Counted from the first letter of the stretch, positions 1-8,166 are shown. The stretch: DNA of 64,000 nt from Deltaproteobacteria bacterium HGW-Deltaproteobacteria-19 (GCA_002841865.1 PHBD01000021.1:1-64000); one strand, 5' to 3'. Made by a program: numbers and translations. The notes: a model not told the origin generated them from the sequence alone.

Positions 1-3
1 CCC

Positions 4-50
4 GCAAAGTCATCTGTCTGAGCGCCGCCAGGCGCGAGTTATGACTTTGC
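4..50. repeat. Nested palindrome at left edge
   Basis: A 10-bp perfect inverted repeat (GCAAAGTCAT at 4-13 and ATGACTTTGC at 41-50) encloses a second hairpin, GCGCC-gcca-GGCGC, at 22-35. No T-run follows, so it is not a simple terminator. It resembles an intergenic extragenic palindrome. The remaining bases up to the first gene at 258 hold no convincing reading frame or promoter that I can see. Confidence 0.5.
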
Positions 51-257
51 AGCGGAGCGAGACGATGCAGGGTCGAAAAAACGCTTCTGAGCGCGAGGGA
101 AGCCTCTCTCCCGCTCCATCTCGCCCCCGTGCACCGAAGCGACTCCCCCTCTTCTGGAAAATCCCCAGGAACTATGGTAGCATGCGCCGTCTTCGCATGG
201 GGGGCGGAGACCCTGCCTCACCGACTCATCCACATTCATACCGAAAAAGGAGGGAAC

Positions 258-2279
258 ATGAAAGGGAAGAGCCGTCTGGACGCCATCTTCAAGCCGCGGA
301 GTGTCGCCATGATCGGGGCCTCCGGCACACCGGGAAAGCTCGGCTACGACATTCTCTACAACCTGATCCACGCCGGATTCAAAGGATCCATTTATCCCGT
401 GAATCCCAAGGCCGACGAGATCCTGGGACTGAAGTCCTACCGGGACATCGCTTCCATTCCTGCCGCACCGGACCTGGCAGTGATCGTGATCCCGTCGCGA
501 ATGGTGATCGGGGCCATCGAGGAGTGCGGCAAGGCCGGCGTGAAGGCGGCCGTGATCGTCACCGGCGGCTTCGCCGAGGCGGGGGAAGACGGGGAGAGGC
601 TCCAGGTCGAGCTGGCCGCGACGGCCCGTAAACACAACGTCCGGCTCATCGGACCGAACTGCCAGGGAGTCAATCATCCATATGCCAGCCTCTGCGCCTC
701 CTGGCCGCTGTTGACCACCCGGGGCCGGATGGCCTTCATCTCCCAGAGCGGCACCGTCGGGGCGGCCCTGATGGACTGGGCCAGCGAGGAGACCCTTGGC
801 GTGAGCGTCTTCGTCAGCCTCGGCAACCGGGCGGACGTGGACGAAGCGGACTGCGTTCAATACTTCAACGCCGACAGAAACACCCGGGTGATCGCCCTGT
901 ACGTGGAGGGGGTCAAGCGCCCCGCCGCCTTCCTGGAAGCGCTTGAGAATGTAACCAAGCCCGTGGTGATCCTCAAAGCGGGCCGGACCGCCCGGGGACG
1001 CGTGGCGGCGGAGAGCCACACCAAGTCCCTGGCGGGAACCGACGAGATCTACGAGGCCATCTTCAGGAAGTACAAGGTTCACCGGGCGGACAACCTGGAG
1101 GAGCTGTACGACTACGCCAAGGCCCTGGCTTACATGGACAAGCCGAAGGGACGACGCCTGCTTTCCATCTCCAGTTCCGGCGGCGCTGCCATCCTGGGCA
1201 TCGACGAGGCAGAGAAATTCGGCTTCACCTCCCCGGCACCGTCCGCGGCCCTGCAGAAACGCCTCCGGTCCTTCCTGCCAGCCCATTGCGGTGTCAGCAA
1301 CCCCATCGACCTGACGGGAGACGCCATCACCGATCCCAGCCTCTATGCCAAGGTCATCGCCGAGGCAAAGTCTGACTACGACACGAGCATCGTCATCTTC
1401 GGCGATCCCATCCACGGCGCTTCGGACATCGTCACCGGCAAGGGGGAGCTCGTGGTCTTCTGCGGCGGCGCCGACGTGGAGCGGGAAGAAACCCGGAAGA
1501 TGCACAGGAAGGGAATCCCCGTCTATCCCACGCCGGAGCGGGGCGTCCGGGCCCTGGCCCAGCTGGTCCGCTTCGAGGAGGCCCCGGCGGCAAAGACGCC
1601 CCATACCGCGGCGCCCGCCGGCGGCCCGAACCTTCTTTCCACTCTCGCAGCCATGGCCCTTCTGAAAAAGTATCGCGTGCCTATGGCTGACACGGTCCAG
1701 GCCGACACGCCCTCCAGGGCGGTCCTGGCGGCGAAGGCCTTCGGGGGGCCAGTGGCCCTCAAGATCGCCTCTCCGGATGTGGCCCACAAGTCCGACGCCG
1801 GAGGAATCCGGTTGAACCTTTCCTCCAGTGCGTCGGTGCGCGGCGCTTTCGATGATATCCTGGAAACGGTCAGGCGTAGAATCCCGAAGGCCAGGATCGA
1901 CGGGGTCACCGTCTCCGCCATGGCCCCGGCAGGCGGTGCGGAGGTGATCCTCGGCATCGTGAAGGACCCCCAGTACGGCCATGCGATCATGTTCGGGCTG
2001 GGTGGTATCTTCACGGAGATTTTCAGGGACGTCCGGTTCTGCCTGCTCCCCGCCTCAGAGGACGAGTTCCTCCGGGCGATCCGGGGCATCCGGGGGTGGC
2101 CGGTCCTGGCGGGCGTCCGGGGACAGAAGCCAAAGGACGTCAAGGCGCTGGTGAGGCTGATGCAGTCTATGGCACGGCTGGTAAAAGATCGCCCCGATAT
2201 CGAGCAGATCGATCTCAACCCGGTCCTGGTCTACGAGAAGGGCCTCTGCGCCGTGGACTGGCGGATCTACGCCGGCTAA
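258..2279 (+). CDS. Acyl-CoA/acetyl-CoA synthetase, ADP (NDP)-forming
   Basis: The 673-residue protein has the fused alpha-beta layout of NDP-forming acyl-CoA synthetases: a CoA-binding Rossmann domain (about 8-135, with MIGASGTPGKLG), succinyl-CoA-ligase-like domains (about 150-450), and a C-terminal ATP-grasp domain (about 480-673, with ALKIASPDVAHKSDAGG). The SHTKSLAG motif near residue 254 corresponds to the phospho-histidine site of this family. The enzyme converts acyl-CoA, ADP and phosphate to acid, CoA and ATP, so it can conserve energy in fermenting anaerobes. The start at 258 follows AAAAGGAGGGAAC; in-frame upstream codons have no such site. It is cytoplasmic. Substrate, acetyl or a longer or aryl acyl group, cannot be read from the sequence. 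Confidence 0.9.
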   Translation: MKGKSRLDAIFKPRSVAMIGASGTPGKLGYDILYNLIHAGFKGSIYPVNPKADEILGLKSYRDIASIPAAPDLAVIVIPSRMVIGAIEECGKAGVKAAVIVTGGFAEAGEDGERLQVELAATARKHNVRLIGPNCQGVNHPYASLCASWPLLTTRGRMAFISQSGTVGAALMDWASEETLGVSVFVSLGNRADVDEADCVQYFNADRNTRVIALYVEGVKRPAAFLEALENVTKPVVILKAGRTARGRVAAESHTKSLAGTDEIYEAIFRKYKVHRADNLEELYDYAKALAYMDKPKGRRLLSISSSGGAAILGIDEAEKFGFTSPAPSAALQKRLRSFLPAHCGVSNPIDLTGDAITDPSLYAKVIAEAKSDYDTSIVIFGDPIHGASDIVTGKGELVVFCGGADVEREETRKMHRKGIPVYPTPERGVRALAQLVRFEEAPAAKTPHTAAPAGGPNLLSTLAAMALLKKYRVPMADTVQADTPSRAVLAAKAFGGPVALKIASPDVAHKSDAGGIRLNLSSSASVRGAFDDILETVRRRIPKARIDGVTVSAMAPAGGAEVILGIVKDPQYGHAIMFGLGGIFTEIFRDVRFCLLPASEDEFLRAIRGIRGWPVLAGVRGQKPKDVKALVRLMQSMARLVKDRPDIEQIDLNPVLVYEKGLCAVDWRIYAG

Positions 2280-2290
2280 CAGTGGGGTCC

Positions 2291-2359
2291 GGTCTTGAAA
2301 TGACGCATCGAGTAAAGAGGGGACAGATTTCAACTCTGTCCCCTCTTTCTTTCAAGACC
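2291..2359. repeat. Long nested dyad with GGGGACAGA core
   Basis: Outer arms GGTCTTGAAA (2291-2300) and TTTCAAGACC (2350-2359) enclose inner 14-bp arms AAAGAGGGGACAGA (2314-2327) and TCTGTCCCCTCTTT (2335-2348) with a 7-nt loop. It sits between convergent genes and could terminate transcription, but the doubly nested form and the GGGGACAG core recur elsewhere in the window (17559-17597, a half copy near 22277, a relative at 61184-61212), so I call it a dispersed palindromic repeat. Confidence 0.6.
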
Positions 2360-2369
2360 TGATCCCGTA

Positions 2370-2831
2370 TCATGGTTCATGGATCATAGGAGGAGTGTCG
2401 ACGGAGATGCGACCGCCTTCCCGAAACCGGATCGCCGGCTGCGGCCCCAGCGGACCATACCAGGCACCGATCTTCGTCCCCTGGGGATCCAGCAGATCAA
2501 AGGCGTGGAGGGGTCGGTTCCGGTCCATGGCCAGCCGTTGCATCCCCTCCACGGCTTCGCGAAGATCCCGCTCGGGAACCGGCAGCTCCCGCCACCCTCC
2601 ATCGAGGGTCCAGTCACGGCGGAGCATCATCATGGCCGATGGGTGAGCATCGGAACCGGCCAGGAAGTAACGGCAGTCAGGATCCGCGTCACCGGCGGTG
2701 AATTCCTCCTCCGCATCCAGAGCCGCCCGCAGGCTTCCCCGGGACCTGGGGATCAGCCGGAACACCAGGACCGTGGCCGCCGCCAGGGCCAGGAAGATCA
2801 CGAACAGCAGGTTTGGGTCGATCTCCGTCAT
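2370..2831 (-). CDS. Membrane-anchored hypothetical protein
   Basis: I do not recognise this 153-residue protein. It has one N-terminal hydrophobic segment (about 8-24, LLFVIFLALAAATVLVF) followed by a charged soluble domain, so it probably sits in the inner membrane with its bulk in the cytoplasm (Arg-rich stretch after the helix). The soluble part has acidic and Trp-containing stretches but no motif I can name. A GAGAGGGC site precedes the ATG at 2831. It lies 69 bases downstream of the aldo/keto reductase gene on the same strand and may be the last gene of that transcript. Confidence 0.6.
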   Translation of the reverse strand: MTEIDPNLLFVIFLALAAATVLVFRLIPRSRGSLRAALDAEEEFTAGDADPDCRYFLAGSDAHPSAMMMLRRDWTLDGGWRELPVPERDLREAVEGMQRLAMDRNRPLHAFDLLDPQGTKIGAWYGPLGPQPAIRFREGGRISVDTPPMIHEP

Positions 2832-2900
2832 GCCCTCTCTTCCCTATTCCGCTTCATGAACACCTCGATCATGGGGTATCCCCCCCGCGGGCGATCCCGG

Positions 2901-3887
2901 TTATCGACCGAGGAGGCTCATCATAAATTCCTGATAACGCTCCCCGGCGGCTCCATGAATCGGAAAGGCATCTTCCAGAGCGCGCCGGTCTGCCTCCGTC
3001 AGTTCGATGTCCAGCGCACCCGCGTTCTCTTCCAGGTAAGATCGGCGCTTGGTGCCGAAGATGGGAATGATGTCTTCGCCCCGGCCAAGAACCCAGGCCA
3101 GGGCGATCTGTCCGGGCCGGCAGCCCTTTGTCCGGGCCATCATCTCCACCCGGTTTACCAGTTCGAGGTTTTTCGCAAAATTCTCACCTTGAAACCGGGG
3201 TGAACTGCGTCGGTAGTCCCCCTCCGGCAGGTCCTCGAAAGAACGGATCTGCCCTGTCAGAAACCCCCGGCCCAGGGGGCTGTAGGCCGTGAAACCGATC
3301 CCCAGTTCGCGGCAGACCTCAAGCGTCCCCTCTTCGGGATCCCTTGTCCAGAGGGAATACTCGCTCTGGAGGGCCGTCACGGGATGGATGGCGTGGGCCC
3401 GGCGGATCGTGCCCGGCCCGGCCTCGGAGAGACCGATGAACCGGATCTTCCCTTCCCGGATGAGATCCGCCATGGCGCCGACGGTCTCCTCAATGGGCGT
3501 TTCCGGATCCACCCGGTGCTGGTAGTAGAGATCGATGACCTCGACGCCCAGGCGCCGCAGGCTGGCCTCACAGGCGGAGCGCACGTATTCCGCCTTCCCG
3601 CACACCCCCCGGTATCGGGGATCGTCGCTGCGCAGGATCCCGAACTTGGTGGCCAGGAAGACCTCCTGCCGGCGGCCGCGGATGGCCCTTCCCACCAGTT
3701 CCTCGTTCAGGAAAGGCCCGTACACGTCGGCCGTGTCGAGCAGGGTGATCCCCATCTCCAGGGCACGATGGATCGTGGCCGTCGATTCCGTGTCATCGCG
3801 GATGCCGTAGAATTCGGACATCCCCATGCAGCCCAGCCCCAGGGCCGAGACAGAGGGACCGTTCCTGCCGAGCCGTCGCTGCTTCAT
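2901..3887 (-). CDS. Aldo/keto reductase
   Basis: The 328-residue protein is a TIM-barrel NADPH-dependent oxidoreductase. The catalytic tetrad is visible: Asp51 and Tyr56 (DTADVYGPF), Lys81 (ATKFG) and a His in YYQHRVD. The C-terminal nucleotide-binding region ([18 protein letters not shown]) matches the family's IPGTKR signature. It resembles the YakC/IolS-like group, which reduces aldehydes of unknown physiological identity. The start at 3887 is chosen because GGAGGAATCCGGG precedes it; a longer in-frame start at 3917 would add ten residues without a site. It follows the peroxiredoxin gene by 26 bases, so the two probably share a transcript and may act in carbonyl and peroxide detoxification. 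Confidence 0.9.
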   Translation of the reverse strand: MKQRRLGRNGPSVSALGLGCMGMSEFYGIRDDTESTATIHRALEMGITLLDTADVYGPFLNEELVGRAIRGRRQEVFLATKFGILRSDDPRYRGVCGKAEYVRSACEASLRRLGVEVIDLYYQHRVDPETPIEETVGAMADLIREGKIRFIGLSEAGPGTIRRAHAIHPVTALQSEYSLWTRDPEEGTLEVCRELGIGFTAYSPLGRGFLTGQIRSFEDLPEGDYRRSSPRFQGENFAKNLELVNRVEMMARTKGCRPGQIALAWVLGRGEDIIPIFGTKRRSYLEENAGALDIELTEADRRALEDAFPIHGAAGERYQEFMMSLLGR

Positions 3888-3913
3888 CCCGGATTCCTCC
3901 TTTACGCCCTCAT

Positions 3914-4405
3914 TCATTTGGCGGATCTTTTTCCCGCTGCCGGAGTCGCCAGGACTGCCAGGATCTCGCTCAGATCGGGAGTCTGCCGGATGGGATAGAC
4001 CTTCGTGAAAACAACCTTTCCCGTCTCGTCGAGTAGAATGTTCGCCCGCTCCGAAAAACCCTCGGGGCGCAGGATTCCTACAGATTTCGCTACGTCACCG
4101 TGGGGCCAGAAGTCCGCAAGAAGGCGCGTGTGCTTGAGTTTCAGGCTTTTGGCCCAGGCTGCCTTGCAGGGCACACTGTCCACACTGAGACCGACGGCTA
4201 TCGTATTCAGCCTCTGAAACACCCGATGCTGCTTCTCCAGGTCTTTCATCTGCCGGGCGCAGATGGGGGTCCAGGCCAGCGGATGGAAGGACAGGAGGAT
4301 CCTGTTCCCCCTATAGGCCGCCAGCCGGAAATCTTCGTCGTCCTGGTCCTTGAGCAGAAAATCCTTCACCTTCTTCCCGGTTGTGATGACTTTTCGTTCC
4401 GTCAT
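3914..4405 (-). CDS. Peroxiredoxin (AhpC/TSA family)
   Basis: This 163-residue thioredoxin-fold protein carries the peroxidatic site [13 protein letters not shown], with Pro42, Thr46 and Cys49 matching the P-x3-T-x2-C pattern; the usual Glu after the Cys is replaced. A second Cys at residue 80 could act as resolving cysteine, as in the AhpE/BCP-like groups, but this is inference. It reduces peroxides using a thiol donor in the cytoplasm. The start at 4405 follows CAGAGGAGGCATGTC; the 20 residues upstream in frame are not protein-like. It is the first gene of a minus-strand group with the aldo/keto reductase. Confidence 0.88.
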   Translation of the reverse strand: MTERKVITTGKKVKDFLLKDQDDEDFRLAAYRGNRILLSFHPLAWTPICARQMKDLEKQHRVFQRLNTIAVGLSVDSVPCKAAWAKSLKLKHTRLLADFWPHGDVAKSVGILRPEGFSERANILLDETGKVVFTKVYPIRQTPDLSEILAVLATPAAGKRSAK

Positions 4406-4504
4406 GACATGCCTCCTCTGGTTGGATTCGGATGGATCGCCGCTGCACCCTGGGTGAACCGGCAACTTCCGGCTTTCCTTTCCTGCATCGAAATGACCGT
4501 TTCG

Positions 4505-5176
4505 TCACACGGCAATATTCCGGGCGATTCGCCGGATGGCATCCGATTCGATGATCCGGAAGCCGGGTCTGGACTCCCGGGCGATGGCCAGGATCGCCCG
4601 GGCGAGGTCGCCGGCCGCAACGGGCTTGTAACGGTCCGGGACGGCAAAACCGAGAAGTCCCGAGAGCGTCTTGCCGATCGATTCCCCCATCCTGCTCTCC
4701 CTCCGGTCGCCCAGGATCAGGGACGGCCGGAAGATGCTCACGCTTTGAAAGGGGAGCCCCCGGACGGCCTGTTCGAGTTCACCCTTGACGCGGTTGTAGA
4801 AGATCCGCGAGGAGGCGTCGGCACCAAGGGCCGTCACCAGGAGGAGATGGGACGCCCCGTTTTCGGCGGCCCCGCTTGCCGTCTCATAGGCATATGTGAA
4901 ATCGACGCGGCGGAATCGCTCCCGGGATCCAGCTTTCCCTATCGTCGTGCCCAGGCAGGAAATGATGTGATTCACTGCGAACAGACCGGCGAAAGAGTCG
5001 AGCTGTTCGAAATCGACGGGATGGACCTCCAGTCGTGGATCCTGAACCGCCATCGGGAGTGGAGAGCGGACCGGTACGATGATCCGCTGGTAATCACCCA
5101 CCGAGAGCAGCAGTTTCAGGCATTCACCGCCGACCAGACCCGTCGCTCCCAGAAGCAGAACCGACTTGTCGCTCAT
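4505..5176 (-). CDS. NAD(P)-binding oxidoreductase, atypical SDR (HTATIP2/YbjT-like)
   Basis: The 223-residue protein starts with a Rossmann fold (VLLLGATGLVGGE, residues 5-17) and continues as an atypical short-chain dehydrogenase: GLFAVNHIISCLGTT, then FRRVDFTYAYETASGA, then HLLLVTALGADASSRIFYNRVKGELE, which matches the TIP30/HTATIP2 group where Tyr and Lys lie in YNRVKGELE. These proteins bind NAD(P) and are often regulators or reductases of unclear substrate. The start at 5176 has GGAGAGG six bases upstream; the ATG at 5182 would abut the site. It lies 100 bases upstream of the peroxiredoxin gene on the same strand. Confidence 0.85.
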   Translation of the reverse strand: MSDKSVLLLGATGLVGGECLKLLLSVGDYQRIIVPVRSPLPMAVQDPRLEVHPVDFEQLDSFAGLFAVNHIISCLGTTIGKAGSRERFRRVDFTYAYETASGAAENGASHLLLVTALGADASSRIFYNRVKGELEQAVRGLPFQSVSIFRPSLILGDRRESRMGESIGKTLSGLLGFAVPDRYKPVAAGDLARAILAIARESRPGFRIIESDAIRRIARNIAV

Positions 5177-5323
5177 TTTCATCCTCTCCGATTCAGAATG
5201 TCGCCGATGGGAAACCATAAGGGAAACAAATGCACGCCGTCAATGGATGATTGCCGGATTCAAATGGAATTGCGGTTCAAATCTATACGTTTTAATGTTA
5301 TGAACGATCAGGAGGGATTGAGC

Positions 5324-5737
5324 ATGGCCACTGTGGACCGTTACGAAATCAATCGCAAAATAAGGAACATCCTGGTTCGGTACGACGTCGATACAACGAA
5401 GATCGACTACTCATTCATCGGCAATACGGCGTACCTCTATGGAGAACTCCGGAAAAACAGGAAGGGAGACGAGTTCGAACTCGCCAACCTCGAACAGATG
5501 GTGAAAGAGATCACCAGGATCAATGGTGTCCGCTATATTCAGTTCGATTTGAGAAACTGGATTATCAACTATTCCGGGATGGCCCTGAACATCAGCAAGG
5601 GGAAAGCCGCCCCCGGCCCCCAGACGATCACCGTCGGAGAATTTGAACCGCAGGGCCAGGATCTGGAACTGAAGGTGGAAAAAGAGGAAAAGCCCAAGGA
5701 TCTTCAGAAGAAAGAGAAAGAGAAAAAGGAGTCGTAG
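5324..5737 (+). CDS. Hypothetical protein, possible BON-like fold with charged tail
   Basis: The 137-residue soluble protein has a first half (residues 1-80) with the pattern DYSFIGNTAYLYGELRKN...LEQMVKEITRINGVRYIQFDL, which resembles a BON domain (a strand followed by G-x-V-x-L-x-G and a GV-x-x-V step), though I cannot prove this by eye. The last 40 residues are Lys/Glu-rich and likely disordered. CAGGAGGGATTGAGC precedes the ATG at 5324. A much longer upstream extension of this frame exists but runs antisense through two other genes and is not real. It is flanked by divergent and convergent genes, so it is probably monocistronic. Confidence 0.7.
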   Translation: MATVDRYEINRKIRNILVRYDVDTTKIDYSFIGNTAYLYGELRKNRKGDEFELANLEQMVKEITRINGVRYIQFDLRNWIINYSGMALNISKGKAAPGPQTITVGEFEPQGQDLELKVEKEEKPKDLQKKEKEKKES

Positions 5738-5787
5738 AGACCACGCCATCAGCGCGGCAGATTGCTTTGAGACCGGATCTCCGACTT

Positions 5788-6318
5788 TCACTCCGGGACG
5801 CCGGTTCTCTCCGTAACCGTCCCGGCCGGAATCAATTCGACGGTATCGCTCCCTCCCCGGGACTTTCTTTTCCCGGACGACTGCATCCATTTCTGAATGT
5901 TCGATTTCTGAAGCCTTGAAAAGACGGCCTCCAGTACCCGCCGCATGAATTTCACCTGCAGAACGGGAGCCAGCCGGTTCAGGTCATCGGCGCCAAATGC
6001 CAGCATCAGGCAGTCCGTCCGGGCCTCGACATGGGCGATACGGGGCTTTCCCATAAGACCGACCTCGCCGAAGATGTCCCCGGCCTGAAGGCTTGCAATC
6101 GCCTTCCCCCGGAAGAGGACATCCGCCCGGCCTTTCACCAGAACGTACATCCGGAGATCCAGATCCCCCTCCCGGATAATGCGCCGGTTTGCCGGCATGT
6201 CTTCCCATGCTGCGATTTGCATGAGATCGTCGATTTCGTCCGCTTCGAAAATATCGAAGAATGCGATTTCATCGAGAAGCCGAAACAGAACGGTCTTCTG
6301 AACTTCTGAAGGAATCAC
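5788..6318 (-). CDS. Cyclic-nucleotide-binding (CNB/CAP-like) domain protein
   Basis: The 176-residue protein has one cNMP-binding beta-roll (about 20-130): IIREGDLDLRMYVLVKGRADVLFRGKAIASLQAGDIFGEVGLMGKPRIAHVEA. The phosphate-binding cassette FGEVGLMGKPRIA lacks the typical Arg-Ser/Thr pair in its exact place, so ligand binding is uncertain. There is no HTH or catalytic domain; the C-terminus is a short charged tail. It starts with GTG at 6318, which overlaps the stop of the upstream Nudix gene (GTGA), so the two are translationally coupled. A sensor or adaptor role is inferred. Confidence 0.85.
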   Translation of the reverse strand: MIPSEVQKTVLFRLLDEIAFFDIFEADEIDDLMQIAAWEDMPANRRIIREGDLDLRMYVLVKGRADVLFRGKAIASLQAGDIFGEVGLMGKPRIAHVEARTDCLMLAFGADDLNRLAPVLQVKFMRRVLEAVFSRLQKSNIQKWMQSSGKRKSRGGSDTVELIPAGTVTERTGVPE

Positions 6319-6761
6319 CAGAACCCCCGCTCCATGCAGTTGACGATAAAGGGCAGGGACCGGCCGGCGCCCTGCTGGAAATATTCATGAAGCTGTTTCC
6401 CGACGTCCGGGTAAAGCGGCGTTCCCCCGAGTTTCCCCACGGGGACCCAGCACACCTCCAGGGAACGGGTGTGATCGGGACGGACTTTCGGCGTCCCGTG
6501 GATTTCTTTCGCTTCGAAAATGATGTGCAGGGTCTGGGGATAACGCTTCGTCGCCGGAGCCTCGCCGATCATGATAATGTCTCCGATGACCAGTTTTACG
6601 CCCAGTTCGTTTCTCCACTCCAGGGTCGTGGCCTCCTGAAGAGGCACATCCTTGTCGACGCCGCCGCCCGGCAGGGCGAACACGTCTTTTCCGCCGTAAA
6701 CGTAACGCATGCAGAGAACTTCACCCGCCTGCTCAAACACGGCCGAAACACGCACTCTCAT
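6315..6761 (-). CDS. Nudix-fold hydrolase with a degenerate Nudix box
   Basis: The 148-residue protein has the Nudix fold; the loop LPGGGVDKDVPLQEATTLEW followed by RNELGV occupies the Nudix-box position (about residues 33-58). Compared with G-x5-E-x7-R-E-U-x-E-E-x-G-U, the Arg is Leu and the first Glu of the EE pair is Asn, while the other two acidic ligands remain, so activity may be altered. Nudix enzymes cleave nucleoside diphosphates linked to another group. The start at 6761 follows AGGAGGCAGAG; an in-frame extension to 6878 lacks a site. It overlaps the cNMP-binding gene by 4 bases. Confidence 0.82.
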   Translation of the reverse strand: MRVRVSAVFEQAGEVLCMRYVYGGKDVFALPGGGVDKDVPLQEATTLEWRNELGVKLVIGDIIMIGEAPATKRYPQTLHIIFEAKEIHGTPKVRPDHTRSLEVCWVPVGKLGGTPLYPDVGKQLHEYFQQGAGRSLPFIVNCMERGFW

Positions 6762-6950
6762 CTCTGCCTCCTGATTTTGATTCAGCGTTGTGAGGATGAA
6801 TGACACATCCAAGATTGAGACATCATCGACTCCATGATAAACCGGCGGCACGCCGGCGTCAACACAAAGACTCTCCACCGGATGCCGCTCCGTTCCGGAA
6901 CGACGGCAATCGACACACCCTGTCCCCGGCCAGGCCGAGCCGAGCCGTTC

Positions 6951-7730
6951 TCAAGACGGCCCGGCGCCGCTGTGAACGAGCCAGTCGTAAATGTGCCCGG
7001 CGATCTCCTCCCAACCCGGCTCGGAGAGCAGCGAGTGGGCGTGATCCGGGAAAATCTTCAGCGTCGAGACGGATCGATATTTCCCGGCGATCTTCTCCAC
7101 AACCGGGACAGGCGTCATCCGGTCCTGCTCGCCGACCAGTGCCAGCACGGGAACGGTGATGTTCGCCGCATTGACGCGGGAGGCCCGCTTCCCGTCCAGG
7201 GACCACAGGCCCATTTCAAAAAGGGCCCGTCCGGAGTCGTGCACGTACCGGCCGTAGATGCGACGCGCGGTTTCTTCCGGCAGCAGGTTCAGGGCGCCGT
7301 ACCGGGAGTCTCCGTAGGACATCAGGACCGGCTTTTCCCAGAACCTCCACTGGAGCATCTGCGCCAGGAAGCTTCGGGTCACGGAAGGGCTCGTGACCCA
7401 GATGCCGGCCGGGGCGGCCGAGGCAACCAGGACAAGCGCCCTGGCAAGTCCCCGGCTCCCCAGGATCTGGGCCAGGAGACCCCCCATGGAATGCCCCATG
7501 ATCACCGGCTTCTCCTCCAGCCTGGCGATTTCGTCCTCCAGGTCCTGCACAAAGTCGAGGAGGCTCGTCATACCCAGCCGCGGGTCCGGGGGCGCGCCGG
7601 GATCCGCATCGTGGTAGCGCAGGGTCGGGGTAATACACCGCCAGCCCCGGGCCTCGAACCAGTCGCGGTAATTCTCCCAGATCCAGGGTCCGACATACAT
7701 GCCGTTGATCATGAAAAGGATTCCACCCAT
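6951..7730 (-). CDS. Alpha/beta hydrolase
   Basis: The 259-residue protein is a single-domain alpha/beta hydrolase. The nucleophile elbow GHSMGG places Ser81; an acid in GEQDRM and the His of FPDHAHSLL complete a triad. An oxyanion region is suggested by MINGMYVGPWIWENY near the N-terminus. Such enzymes hydrolyse esters, lactones or thioesters; the substrate is not evident. The ATG at 7730 follows GAGGAGGCAGGTGCAG. It has no signal peptide, so it acts in the cytoplasm. It is transcribed divergently from the importer operon across about 240 bases. Confidence 0.87.
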   Translation of the reverse strand: MGGILFMINGMYVGPWIWENYRDWFEARGWRCITPTLRYHDADPGAPPDPRLGMTSLLDFVQDLEDEIARLEEKPVIMGHSMGGLLAQILGSRGLARALVLVASAAPAGIWVTSPSVTRSFLAQMLQWRFWEKPVLMSYGDSRYGALNLLPEETARRIYGRYVHDSGRALFEMGLWSLDGKRASRVNAANITVPVLALVGEQDRMTPVPVVEKIAGKYRSVSTLKIFPDHAHSLLSEPGWEEIAGHIYDWLVHSGAGPS

Positions 7731-7914
7731 CTGCACCTGCCTCCTCGTGGATGCCGGCGGGACGACTGCGCGCAAAACATACGCAGCCATCCGCAAGAGC
7801 GCCGGATCGCGCGCCGGCCGTATCCGGTAACGGTGGCATCATGTTAAATGATCCACATTCTTTAGGCAATGAGCGATTCGCAGAGACGGAAAACCAGTTC
7901 CGGGCAATTTCCTC

Positions 7915-7944
7915 TTGACATTCGCAGACATTCCGGGGTAGAGA
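7915..7944 (+). promoter_or_regulatory. Candidate sigma-70 promoter of the importer operon
   Basis: A perfect -35 TTGACA (7915-7920) is followed after 18 bases by a weak -10, TAGAGA (7939-7944). It is placed about 30 bases before the small leader reading frame. The weak -10 keeps confidence low. Confidence 0.35.
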
Positions 7945-7973
7945 CATCCAACTTTTTTCATTGGGAGAAATCA

Positions 7974-8045
7974 ATGTCCATCGGAACCATCCAGGCAAAC
8001 TTCTTTTTCAGCTTTTTTAGCTTTACCCGGGAGGTCTGCCTGTAG
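7974..8045 (+). CDS. Candidate Phe-rich leader peptide (attenuator)
   Basis: A 23-codon reading frame starts with ATG at 7974, seven bases after a GGGAG site, and ends with TAG at 8043-8045. Residues 10-17 read FFFSFFSF, six Phe codons in eight (8001-8024). This composition matches known Phe leader peptides such as PheL and PheM, which control attenuation through charged tRNA-Phe. Two hairpins with U-runs lie downstream, before the importer operon at 8167. I infer that transcription of the operon responds to phenylalanine supply. The frame is too short to prove by composition, and a U-rich tract would encode Phe by chance. Confidence 0.55.
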   Translation: MSIGTIQANFFFSFFSFTREVCL

Positions 8046-8072
8046 GGTCCGAAACAAATTGAAATGAAAGGG

Positions 8073-8113
8073 CCGCGGGCGGATCTCATACCGCCCGCGG
8101 CTTTTGTTTTTTT
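8073..8113 (+). terminator. Terminator-like hairpin 1 of the leader
   Basis: A perfect 10-bp stem, CCGCGGGCGG (8073-8082) with CCGCCCGCGG (8091-8100), has an 8-nt loop and is followed by CTTTTGTTTTTTT. This is a textbook intrinsic terminator, yet no gene on this strand ends upstream except the leader frame, so it probably acts within the operon leader. Confidence 0.75.
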
Positions 8114-8118
8114 GGCCA

Positions 8119-8146
8119 GGCCGCGGAATTATCCACGGCCTTTTTT
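8119..8146 (+). terminator. Terminator-like hairpin 2 with alternative pairing
   Basis: GGCCGCGG (8119-8126) pairs with CCACGGCC (8133-8140), with one mismatch, and six T follow. The right arm of hairpin 1 (CCGCGGC, 8095-8101) can pair instead with GCCGCGG (8120-8126), excluding both hairpins. Such mutually exclusive pairing is the logic of attenuators. Confidence 0.6.
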
Positions 8147-8166
8147 ATTTTCCGAAGGAGGAGATC

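Noticed and set aside
39-1982. A 647-codon open frame antisense to the acyl-CoA synthetase gene
   Set aside because: The opposite strand encodes a full recognisable enzyme with a good start; the antisense frame has no motif and is a product of high G+C.
4100-5323. Long N-terminal extension of the gene ending at 5737
   Set aside because: It runs antisense to the peroxiredoxin and NAD(P)-binding genes; a good ribosome site precedes the internal ATG at 5324.
8001-8024. The U-rich tract as a terminator tail instead of Phe codons
   Set aside because: No stable hairpin lies immediately upstream of it, whereas a ribosome site and start codon are in frame; kept as a leader, with the U-tract alternative acknowledged.
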